In this document: in pieces, positions 1 through 7,106 of the stretch
How the letters are laid out: the number at the start of each line of letters is the position of its first letter
How positions within the stretch are numbered: position 1 is the first letter of the stretch
DNA from: Rhodobacter sp.
GTDB lineage: Bacteria > Pseudomonadota > Alphaproteobacteria > Rhodobacterales > Rhodobacteraceae
Length of the DNA: 12,745 nt
Direction: 5' to 3'
Assembly (NCBI GenBank): GCA_027482795.1
Contig: JAIXVS010000068.1
Coordinates: 1-12,745, forward strand
Program-made: the position numbers and the translations under genes
Notes under the pieces: generated by a model
What the model was told of the DNA's origin: nothing
Databases searched by the model: none
What the model saw: only the letters and a program-made list of their open reading frames with translations

Positions 1-3000
1 CCATCTGATCCGTGGTCAGCCCGCGAACAGCCGATGTGCCCAGCGCGCCAAAATCGGCGGCTTGCAGCGCGGCAATCGCCGCTGTCGACAGTGCCGCGAT
101 TTGCGCCGAAGTGACAACTGCGGCCTGCGCGGTGGTTAGGGCGGCAATGTCTGCCGCATCAAGCCCGCTGAATGCCGCCGCCGAAATAGCCGCCACTTGG
201 CCCGCGCTGAATGCGGCCAACTGCGCGCTGGTCAATGCCGCGATATGCGATGAGGACAAGGCACTTGTCTGCGCTGTTGTCAGGGCGGCAATCTGATCTG
301 TTGATAGCGCCGCAACATCATCGTCTTCCATCTGCGCGATTTGCGCAGTCGACAATGCACGCAATTGCGCAGTCGATAGGGCCGCAATTTGATCGGGCAA
401 CAAGGCCCTTATTTGGTCTGTGGTTATTCCAGCCACTGCCGCCGTTGACAAGGCCGCAATATCGGCCGTTTCCATTTCGGCAAAGCTGCCAGCCGCAATC
501 GCGGCCAGTTGACCAGAACTCAGCGCTGCGGCCTGCGCGGTGCTGAAGGCGGCCAGATCAGCCCCCTCAAGCCCAGCAATAGCAGCCGCGCTGATCGATG
601 CAATCTGCGCCGAAGACATCGCGGCAAATTGCTCTGTACCCAGCGCGGCCACTTGGTCAGATCCCAGCCCGCCAATTTGGGCAGTGCTTAGGCCCGCAAT
701 GCGCGTGCTGGACATATTCGCCAGATCTTGCGGATCGATTGCGGCGATTTGTTCGGCACTCATCGCGCCAATTTGGGTGCCTGTCATCGCATTGATCTGG
801 GTCGAACTTAGGGCGGAGATCTGATCGCGGGTCAATCCAGCGATTGCCCCCACCGTAAGCGCGGCCAAGTCAGCGGTTTCAATCTCGGCTATCGTAGCCG
901 CAGAAATTGCCGCGATTTGCGCCGAGGTTAGGGCCGCTGCCTGATCGGTGGAGAGTGCGACAAGATCGGCGGTTTCCAGACCAGCCAAAGCAGCGCCATT
1001 CGTCGCGGCGATCTGCGCCGTGCTCAAAGCCACAATTTGCGCCGTGCTCAAAGCTGCAACTTGATCAGACGTGAACGCGCTTGTCTGCGCCGTGGTCAGC
1101 GATTGCACTTGATCGGTGCTCAGCGCCTCTAGGCTGGCGGTTGGCAGCGCCGCAATTTGGGCCGTGGTAAAGGCGGCCACTTGCGCGGTCGAAAGACCCA
1201 CAATTTGCGCGGTCGTCAGCGCTTGCACCTGACCCGTGGTCAGGGCCGCAACGGCTGCCGTGCTGATTGCGGCAAGATCTTCCGTCTCTATCGCGGCCAG
1301 TGCCGTGGTCGACAGACGCGCGACCTGCGCCGCCGTCAGTGCCGCAGCTTGCGCCGTGGTCAGGGCGGCGGCATCGGCGGCCTCTAGCCCAAGGATTCCT
1401 GCCGTGGAAATAGCCGCGATTTGCGCCGTACCTAGGGCTGCAACCTGCTCGGTCGTCAAAGCTGCAATCTGGGTGCTGCTTAGGGCTGCCAGTTGCGCCG
1501 TGGTCAAGGCGACCGTTTGCGCCGTACCCAGCGCTGCCAAAGCATCTGTACTGAACCCAACAATCGCAGCTGCCGATAGGGCCGCAAGTTGCGCATTTGA
1601 GAAGGCGGTCAGTTGCTGGGTTCCCAAAGCGGCGATTTGCGCAGAACCTAGCGCGCGCAGCGCCGAAGTGCTTAGAACGGCAATGTCTGCCGTCTCAAGC
1701 GCTGCAACCTGCGCCACGTCCATGGCGCCCAATTGGTGGCTGGTCAAAGCCGCAGCTTGGCCCGTGGTCAGCCCAGCAATATCATCGGTCCCCAGCCCCG
1801 CAATGGCCGCAGTCGCAAGAGCGGCCACTTGCGCGGTCGACAAATCCGAAATCTGGGTGCTGGACAAAGCGGCGATTTGTGCGCTGCCAAAGGCCGCTGA
1901 TTGCGCCGTTGTAACAGCGGCCAATTGCGCCGTCGACATGGCCGCCAGATCGCTGGCATCCAGCCCTGCAATGGCCCCTGTTGACAGCGCGGCCACTTGC
2001 GCGGTGGTCAAGGCTTGAACCTGCGCCTCGCTCAGGGCGGCGGATTGTGCCGCAGTCAAACCACGCAGCGCCGAAGTAGAGATGGCCGCCAAATCAGCCA
2101 CCTCAATTTCAGCAAGCGTGGCAGTGCTGATAGCCGCCACCTGCGCCGACGACAATGCGCCGCTTTGCGCCGTGGTCAGGGCCACGATATCAGCAGTTTC
2201 AAGCCCCGCGATCGCAGCCGCACTGATTGCGGCGATTTGCGCCGTGCTTAATGCGGCCATTTGATGTGTTGCCAGACCCGCAACTTGCACGGACGAAAGG
2301 GCGGCAATTTGCCCCGTGGTAAAGGCCGTGATCTGCGCCGTGCTCAGCCCTGCGATACCGTCGGTCGCAAGCCGCGCCACCTGCGCTGTTCCCAGCACTG
2401 CAAGCTGGGCAGGCCGCAGGGCCGCGATTTGCGCTGCGTCCAAGGCTGCGATCTGCGCAGTGGTCAGCCCGCGCGTGGCTGCGGTGCTCAGCGCGCCCAA
2501 ATCATCAGGCTCTAGCGCGGCAACGCCAGCGGTGCCCAAAGCCACGATTTGTGCCGATGACAGCGTGGCGGCCTGCGCCGTGGAAAGCGCCTCGACATTA
2601 CCCGTCGACAGCCCAGCGATGCCCGCTGTTGAAAGGGCGGCGATTTGCGCCGTGGTCAATGCGGCCACATGCGCTGTCTCCAATGCCGCGATTTGCGCCG
2701 ATTGCAGGGCCGCAACCTGCGCCGTGGTCAGCGCCCGAATTTGGGACGTGGTCAGCGCGCCAAACGCATCTGTGGCCAGCCCTGCCACCTGCGCAGAAGA
2801 AAGGGCGATGATCTGCCCCGTCGTCAATGCCTGAACACTGCCCGTGGATAGGCCACTTATTGCCGCCGTGCTTAGCGCGGCAATTTGGGCCGTGGTCAGG
2901 GCCGCTGCCAGCGTTGCATCCAGGCCCGCAATCTGGGCCGAACCCAGCGCGGCGATTTGCGTGGGCGTAAGGGCGATCATCTGCGCGGTACTCAGCGCAC

Positions 3001-6000
3001 CCAAACCATCTGCACCCACCCGCGACACTTGCAGCGCGGACAGGGACGAAAGCTGCGCCGTCGTCATGGCTGCAATTTGATCCGAGGCAAGGGCAGCCAT
3101 TTGCGCCGTGGTCAGCCCGCGCAGCGCAGCAGTGCTAAGGGCCGCGACATCTTCGGTATCCATCACCTCTAACGCAGCCGTGCTAATAGCTGCCACTTGG
3201 GCCGAACTCAGCGCCGCCGCTTGCTCAGAGGTCAGCGCAATCGTATTGGCAGTGCCAAGCGCAGCAATTGCGCCGGTGGTCAAAGCGGCGGTTTGGGCAG
3301 CCGTCAGCGCGCCGATTTGATCTGTGGTCAGCGCGCCAATTTGCAACGCGCCAATCGCCGCGATTTGCGCGGTTGAAAATACCGCCAAAGTTGCAGGGTC
3401 TAGCGCCGCAATACTGGCTGTCGCAAGGGCCGCTACCTGGGCAGGGGTCAGCACCGCAATCTGCTGCGTGGTCAGCGCCGCGCTTTGCGCAGTGTCCAAA
3501 GCTGCGATTTGCGCGCTCGACAGCGCGCGCACCGCCGCAGTGCTTAGGGCTGCGATAGCATCGGCATCAAGCGCGGCCACGTCGTTGCTGCCCAAGGCCG
3601 CAACCTGCGTCGAGGTTAGGACAGCTGCTTGCGCCGTGGTCATGGCCGCAAAATCCGCTGTTTCCAACGCGGCGATCGCTGCGGTGGTTAGGCTTTGCGC
3701 TTGGGCTGTGGTCAAAGCTGCAACTTGCCCTGTGGTCAGCGCAATAACTTGGCCCGTGGACAATGCGGCCAATTGCGCGGTCAGCAATGCCGCGACCTGA
3801 TCTGTTCCCATCGCCGCAATGTCGGCGGTCGCAAAACGGCTGACCTGCGCCGTGGTCAAGGCGCCCAATTGCGCCGTCGAAAGGGCTGACACTTTGCCAG
3901 CCGTCAACGCGCCAAATTGTGTGCTCGATAGCGCGCCGATTTGCGCTGTGCTGAGCGCGGTCAAAGATTCACTGTCCAAGGCTGCCAGTTGCGCCGTGCT
4001 CATCGCAGCAATTTGGGCCGTGCGCAGCGCGCCCACTTGGGCCGATGTCATGGCCCCAACAGCCGCCGTGGTGATGCGTGCAACCTGCGCGGTGGACAGT
4101 GCAGCAATTTGCGCACTCGACAGTGCTGCAATTTGCGCCGAGCCAAAGGCCGAAATTTGCGCCGTTTGCAAACCCGCAATGGCCCCCGTGGTCAGCGCCG
4201 CAATATCTTCTGATTCCAGTGCCGCCAAGCTGCCCGCCGACACGGCCGCAATTTGCGCTGCGTTCAGCGCGCCAGCTTGGGCTGTGGTCAGCGCCGCGAT
4301 ATCTGCCGACGAAAGCGCAACAAGTGCCGAGGTGGACAGGCGCGCGATCTGCGCCGTGGTCAGCGCCGCAATATGCGCCGTGTTCAGCGCGCCCAGCTGT
4401 GCCGATGTCAGCGCCGCCACTTGCGATGTGGTCAGCGCCGCCACTTGATCGGTGGTCAGCGCCGCCATCGACGCCGTGTTCAAGCTGGCCATTTGCGTGG
4501 GTGTCAGGCGGGTGATTTGGGCTGTGGTCAGGGCTGCAATCTGCCCCGTTGTCATGGCCGCAATTTGGCCCGTGGTCAAAGCGGCCATCTGCGCCGTGGT
4601 CAATGCCGCGAACTGCCCCGTCGACAACGCCGCAATGTCAGCCGCGCTGATCGCCGCAAAGGCAGATGCCGTGATATTGGTGATTTGCGCCGTGGTCAGT
4701 GCCCCCACTTGCGCCGAGCTGAGCGCTGTCGCTTGCGGTGCGGTCAGCCCCCTGATAGCCGCTGTGCTCAAAGCGGCAATATCGCCCGTCTCTAACGCAG
4801 CAAGGGCCGAGGTCGCAAGACCCGCCAGCTGCACCGATGTCAGCGCAGCAACTTGGGCGGTTGACAGGGCCACCGCATCCGCCGTTTCCAGCCCGCGCAT
4901 GGCCAGCGTGGACAGGGCTGCGATTTGCCCCGTGGTCATGGCCGCGATATGGGCCGTGGTCAGGCCCGTCACCTGCGCCGAGCCAAGGCTTGCAATCTGC
5001 GCGGTTGTCAAAGCGGCCAGTTGTTCGGTGGTCAATGCGCCCAGATCAGACCCATCAATCCCTGAAATGGCTGCCGTTGTCAGCGCGGCAAGCTGCGCCG
5101 TGGTCAGCGCTGAAACCTGCGCGGATGTCAGCGCTTTGGCTTGGGTATTGCTAAGGCCGCGAATAGTCGCGGTGGAAAGCGCCGCCAGATCGGCGGTTTC
5201 CATTCGTGAAATTGCACTTGTGTTCAGCGTCGCCAACTGCGCGCTGGTCAGCGCAGCGGCCTGCGCCGTGCTGATGGCAATAACATCTGCCGTCTCTAGC
5301 CCTGCCAAAGCGGCAGGCGTTAGCGCACGCAGCTGATCGGTCGTCAGGGCAGCGATTTGCGCCGTTGTCAAAGCCGCCGCTTGGGCAGAACCGAACATGG
5401 CAACCTGCCCTGTGCTGAAGGCACTGATTTGGGCAGTTGATAATGCCGCCAGATCTGCGCCCTCTAGCGCGGATACGGCAGACAGCGTCAAAGCGCGCAA
5501 TTGCGCGGTGGACAGGGCCGCCAATTGCCCGCTGGTCAAAGCACCCGCTTGCACAAAGCTTAGCCCCGTCACAGCGCTGGTAGACAGGGCCGCAATATCG
5601 GCCGTTTCCATTTTGGAAAGCGCCGCCGTGCCAAAGGCAGCAATTTGCGCCGCGCTAAGCGCTGCGGCTTGCGCCGTGCTCAGCGCTACAACATCTGCCG
5701 TTTCCAACCCTGCAATACCCGCCGTCGACATCGCGCGCATTTGCGCGGTTGTAAGGGCTGCCACTTGCGCAGTTGTCAGCGCGGCAATCTGCACCCCGCT
5801 CAGCGCGGCAATTTGGGCCGTGGTCAAAGCCGCCACTTGATCCGTGCTTAAGGCACCAATCGCCCCCGCAGACAGGCGCGCAATATTGGCCGCCGCCAAA
5901 GCGCCGACTTGCGCTGTGGTCAGCGCGGCCACTTGGCCCGTGGTCAAGGCTGCCGTTTGAGCAGAGCTGAGCCCCGCGATAGCCCCCGTCGACAGGGCCG

Positions 6001-6781
6001 CAATATCGGCGGTTTCAAGCTTTGCAATGGCAGCAGTGCTGATCGCGGCCAACTGCGCCGAGGTCAGTTCAGCCGCCTGCGCGGTGGTCAGCGCCACCGC
6101 ATCTGCTGTCTCCAACCCGCGCAGACTTGCCGCCGTCAACGCGCGGATTTGGGCTGTTGACAAGGCCGCTACCTGGGCTGTGGTAAACCCAGCCAACTGC
6201 GCCGAACTTAACGCAGCAATCTGCGCCGTGGTCATGGCCGCAATCTGCCCCGTTGACATCGCCGCGATATTTGGCGCCCTGAGCTCTGCGATAACAGCGG
6301 TAGACAGCGCACCGATCTGACTGCTCGTCATGGCTGCCACTTGCGCCGTTCCCAAAACCGCCGCCTGCGCTGAAGTTAGCCCCGCAACCGCCGTTGACGA
6401 CAAGGCCGCAAGATCTGCCGTCTCTAGCCGCGCGATAGATGCAGTGCTAATCGCCGCAAGCTGCTGCGATGTCAAAACCGCCGCCTGCGCAGTTGTCAGC
6501 GCCACAATATCGGCTGTGTCCAGCCCCCGCAGCGCCGCCGAAGACAGTGCCGCCACTTGGCTGGGCAGCAAGGATGCCACTTGCGCCGTTTGCAGCGCCG
6601 CAACCTGCGCCGATGTCAGCACCGCCGCCTGCGCCGTGGACAGTGCCTGCAACTGCGCGGTGCTGAGCGCAGGGATCTGAACCGCAGTCAGCAGCCGAAT
6701 ATCGGCGGTGCTTAGCCCCGCAATTGCCCCCGTGCTTAGGGCGGCGATTTGGGCAGTGGTCAAGGTTGCGATCGTAGACAT
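1..6781 (-). CDS. Giant octapeptide-repeat protein, C-terminus beyond window edge
   Basis: The minus-strand frame starting at the ATG at 6781-6779 is open for 2260 codons to the left edge. I translated every octad and found no stop and no indel out of register. After a six-residue start (MSTIAT) it is nothing but 8-residue units, consensus L-(S/T)-T-A-Q-(I/V/L)-A-A. By hand count about 170 of 281 have Gln at position 5; the rest carry mostly Ala, Asp, Ser or Gly there. I saw no Cys, Trp or Tyr and only four Lys. Ser/Thr at positions 2-3 make up roughly a quarter of residues. Leu and Ala codons vary synonymously between units while the residues hold, which marks this as the coding frame. There is no signal peptide or membrane segment. 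Similar octad proteins in other proteobacteria are, from memory, loosely annotated as adhesion or heme-utilisation proteins; function is unknown. Surface fibre or adhesin with a C-terminal export signal outside the window is inference. A Shine-Dalgarno fixes the start. Confidence 0.9.
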   Translation of the reverse strand, partial: MSTIATLTTAQIAALSTGAIAGLSTADIRLLTAVQIPALSTAQLQALSTAQAAVLTSAQVAALQTAQVASLLPSQVAALSSAALRGLDTADIVALTTAQAAVLTSQQLAAISTASIARLETADLAALSSTAVAGLTSAQAAVLGTAQVAAMTSSQIGALSTAVIAELRAPNIAAMSTGQIAAMTTAQIAALSSAQLAGFTTAQVAALSTAQIRALTAASLRGLETADAVALTTAQAAELTSAQLAAISTAAIAKLETADIAALSTGAIAGLSSAQTAALTTGQVAALTTAQVGALAAANIARLSAGAIGALSTDQVAALTTAQIAALSGVQIAALTTAQVAALTTAQMRAMSTAGIAGLETADVVALSTAQAAALSAAQIAAFGTAALSKMETADIAALSTSAVTGLSFVQAGALTSGQLAALSTAQLRALTLSAVSALEGADLAALSTAQISAFSTGQVAMFGSAQAAALTTAQIAALTTDQLRALTPAALAGLETADVIAISTAQAAALTSAQLATLNTSAISRMETADLAALSTATIRGLSNTQAKALTSAQVSALTTAQLAALTTAAISGIDGSDLGALTTEQLAALTTAQIASLGSAQVTGLTTAHIAAMTTGQIAALSTLAMRGLETADAVALSTAQVAALTSVQLAGLATSALAALETGDIAALSTAAIRGLTAPQATALSSAQVGALTTAQITNITASAFAAISAADIAALSTGQFAALTTAQMAALTTGQIAAMTTGQIAALTTAQITRLTPTQMASLNTASMAALTTDQVAALTTSQVAALTSAQLGALNTAHIAALTTAQIARLSTSALVALSSADIAALTTAQAGALNAAQIAAVSAGSLAALESEDIAALTTGAIAGLQTAQISAFGSAQIAALSSAQIAALSTAQVARITTAAVGAMTSAQVGALRTAQIAAMSTAQLAALDSESLTALSTAQIGALSSTQFGALTAGKVSALSTAQLGALTTAQVSRFATADIAAMGTDQVAALLTAQLAALSTGQVIALTTGQVAALTTAQAQSLTTAAIAALETADFAAMTTAQAAVLTSTQVAALGSNDVAALDADAIAALSTAAVRALSSAQIAALDTAQSAALTTQQIAVLTPAQVAALATASIAALDPATLAVFSTAQIAAIGALQIGALTTDQIGALTAAQTAALTTGAIAALGTANTIALTSEQAAALSSAQVAAISTAALEVMDTEDVAALSTAALRGLTTAQMAALASDQIAAMTTAQLSSLSALQVSRVGADGLGALSTAQMIALTPTQIAALGSAQIAGLDATLAAALTTAQIAALSTAAISGLSTGSVQALTTGQIIALSSAQVAGLATDAFGALTTSQIRALTTAQVAALQSAQIAALETAHVAALTTAQIAALSTAGIAGLSTGNVEALSTAQAATLSSAQIVALGTAGVAALEPDDLGALSTAATRGLTTAQIAALDAAQIAALRPAQLAVLGTAQVARLATDGIAGLSTAQITAFTTGQIAALSSVQVAGLATHQMAALSTAQIAAISAAAIAGLETADIVALTTAQSGALSSAQVAAISTATLAEIEVADLAAISTSALRGLTAAQSAALSEAQVQALTTAQVAALSTGAIAGLDASDLAAMSTAQLAAVTTAQSAAFGSAQIAALSSTQISDLSTAQVAALATAAIAGLGTDDIAGLTTGQAAALTSHQLGAMDVAQVAALETADIAVLSTSALRALGSAQIAALGTQQLTAFSNAQLAALSAAAIVGFSTDALAALGTAQTVALTTAQLAALSSTQIAALTTEQVAALGTAQIAAISTAGILGLEAADAAALTTAQAAALTAAQVARLSTTALAAIETEDLAAISTAAVAALTTGQVQALTTAQIVGLSTAQVAAFTTAQIAALPTASLEALSTDQVQSLTTAQTSAFTSDQVAALSTAQIVALSTAQIAATNGAALAGLETADLVALSTDQAAALTSAQIAAISAATIAEIETADLAALTVGAIAGLTRDQISALSSTQINAMTGTQIGAMSAEQIAAIDPQDLANMSSTRIAGLSTAQIGGLGSDQVAALGTEQFAAMSSAQIASISAAAIAGLEGADLAAFSTAQAAALSSGQLAAIAAGSFAEMETADIAALSTAAVAGITTDQIRALLPDQIAALSTAQLRALSTAQIAQMEDDDVAALSTDQIAALTTAQTSALSSSHIAALTSAQLAAFSAGQVAAISAAAFSGLDAADIAALTTAQAAVVTSAQIAALSTAAIAALQAADFGALGTSAVRGLTTDQM
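164..2611 (-). repeat. C-proximal block: six more 408-bp super-repeats
   Basis: D1 markers start at 2588, 2180, 1772, 1364, 956, 548 and 140, again exactly 408 bp apart. D2 markers are at 2492, 2084, 1676, 1268, 860, 452 and 44. D3 markers are at 2348, 1940, 1532, 1124, 716 and 308. Several markers are weakened (LSTGNVEA at 2588, LPTASLEA at 1124, FSTDALAA at 1532) but stay in place. The Ala-type octad ending in Gly just before D1 is well kept (LSTAGIAG, ISAAAIAG, LATAAIAG). A seventh unit starts at 163 and runs off the left edge. Confidence 0.82.
2612..4483 (-). repeat. Middle block: rearranged super-repeats (78 octads)
   Basis: The octad register is intact but the 17-octad order is disturbed. 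D1-like markers are at 4292 (LSSADIAA), 3644 (LETADFAA), 3236 (LGTANTIA) and 2828 (LSTGSVQA). Counting the flanking regular blocks, the intervals are 576, 648, 408, 408 and 240 bp, that is 24, 27, 17, 17 and 10 octads. The odd ones equal 17+7, 17+10 and 4+6 octads, as if whole modules were duplicated or lost. Assignment of the weaker markers here (for example LDSESLTA at 3956 and LDATLAAA at 2900) is less certain. Confidence 0.65.
4484..6523 (-). repeat. N-terminal block: five 408-bp (17-octad) super-repeats
   Basis: Marker octads with Glu/Asp at position 2 and Asp at position 5 recur in fixed places. In protein order each unit reads D1, Q, Q, A, D2, A, Q, Q, Q, A, D3, Q, Q, Q, Q, Q, A, where Q, A and D denote the residue type at octad position 5 (the A-type slots sometimes carry Ser, Thr, Val, Gly or Asn). 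First-marker octads (D1) start at 6500, 6092, 5684, 5276 and 4868, exactly 408 bp apart: LDTADIVA, LETADAVA, LETADVVA, LETADVIA, LETADAVA. Second markers (D2) lie 96 bp on, at 6404, 5996, 5588, 5180 and 4772. Third markers (D3) lie 144 bp further, at 6260, 5852, 5444, 5036 and 4628; they are more variable, for example LRAPNIAA and LEGADLAA. The fifth unit lacks the closing A-type octad. Confidence 0.85.
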
Positions 6782-6786
6782 GCGAG

Positions 6787-6790
6787 CTCC
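6787..6790 (-). promoter_or_regulatory. Ribosome binding site of the repeat gene
   Basis: On the minus strand GGAG lies 5 nt before the ATG at 6781. The frame upstream stays open to a TAA at 6893-6895, but the octad register begins right after this ATG and no better start with a Shine-Dalgarno is seen, so this site decides the start. Confidence 0.7.
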
Positions 6791-6975
6791 GATTAGGCTG
6801 GGCACCGACCTGATTTTGGCTTTGGTGCGGGCAAAACTGTGGTTTATTGAACAAATTCCCTCCAAACCTCGCAGGTCTTGCTTGCCCAAAGGTTAAGCTT
6901 GGTGACCCATGGCGATGGATAAGCATCTTCTGGGCCAAAAAACTGAATGGCATTTTATAGACTTGGCCAAAGGAC

Positions 6976-7026
6976 GGCCCGCCGCAGGGGCACTTTGGGG
7001 CCCGAACCCAAACCTTGTGGCGGGCC
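6976..7026. promoter_or_regulatory. Composite stem-loop in the divergent intergenic region
   Basis: Positions 6976-6989 pair with 7013-7026 (14 bp, including two G-T/G-U pairs). A 4-nt bulge (6990-6993) follows, then TTTGGG at 6994-6999 pairs with CCCAAA at 7007-7012 around a 7-nt loop. It lies about 80 nt upstream of the glycosyltransferase ATG and is not followed by a T-run on the plus strand, so it does not look like a simple terminator. It could be a structured leader of the plus-strand mRNA or a protein-binding site; nothing further can be told from sequence alone. Confidence 0.5.
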
Positions 7027-7095
7027 CCCGAAAATTCCTGCCGCAGCTTTACGGATTATTCACCACTTTGGGGTGAGACAGGGCAAAAGCCATTT

Positions 7096-7100
7096 AGGAG
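7096..7100 (+). promoter_or_regulatory. Ribosome binding site of the glycosyltransferase gene
   Basis: AGGAG lies 6 nt before the ATG at 7107, a strong Shine-Dalgarno at good spacing that supports this start. Confidence 0.8.
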
Positions 7101-7106
7101 AATCCT

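Larger units (their letters stand above)
20..6763 (-). repeat. Array of 281 complete 24-bp (octapeptide) repeats
   Basis: Units fall on a fixed 24-nt register, each starting at a plus coordinate equal to 20 modulo 24, from 20 to 6740 without one slip. Position 1 is Leu, sometimes Met, Ile, Phe or Val. Position 2 is Ser/Thr, position 3 Thr or Ser, position 4 Ala, Gly, Asp or Ser. Position 5 is Gln in most units. Position 6 is aliphatic, and positions 7-8 are Ala or Gly. Copies are diverged in DNA; adjacent near-identical copies are rare (the units at 4412 and 4436 are one example). This suggests an old array kept by selection on protein rather than a recent microsatellite-like expansion. Confidence 0.92.
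6782..7106. other. Divergent intergenic region between repeat gene and glycosyltransferase gene
   Basis: This 325-bp gap separates two head-to-head genes, so it should carry promoters for both. I could not pick a convincing -35/-10 pair on either strand. AT-rich spots are at about 6841-6857 and 6951-6961; the latter reads as TATAAA on the minus strand and TATAGA on the plus strand, without a good -35 at normal spacing. A short palindrome, TTGGCCAA, is at 6963-6970. The main visible structure is the stem-loop listed separately. The ORF overlapping this region on the minus strand (6447-6953) is a shadow. Confidence 0.6.

Noticed and set aside
4452..5336. Plus-strand ORF of 294 aa, and similar ones at 1236-2018, 3819-4448, 2316-2834 and others
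   Set aside because: They are antisense shadows of the octad array. Residues in these frames are not conserved from unit to unit as well as in the minus frame, starts lack consistent Shine-Dalgarno sites, and each breaks at a random stop while the minus frame is open throughout.
20..6763. CRISPR array
   Set aside because: There are no identical repeats separated by unique spacers. All 24-bp units are diverged coding repeats in one open frame.
20..6763. TAL-effector-like or pentapeptide-repeat protein
   Set aside because: The unit is 8 residues, not about 33-35 or 5, and there is no A(D/N)LXX pattern or repeat-variable pair.
6447..6953. Minus-strand 168-aa ORF crossing the start of the repeat gene
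   Set aside because: It overlaps the repeat gene in another frame, and its lower part is the same repeat read out of frame with a Gly/Ala/Cys-rich product.
6951..6961. A promoter -10 box in the divergent intergenic region
   Set aside because: TATAAA/TATAGA is present, but no -35-like hexamer sits 16-18 nt away on either strand, so I do not call a promoter.
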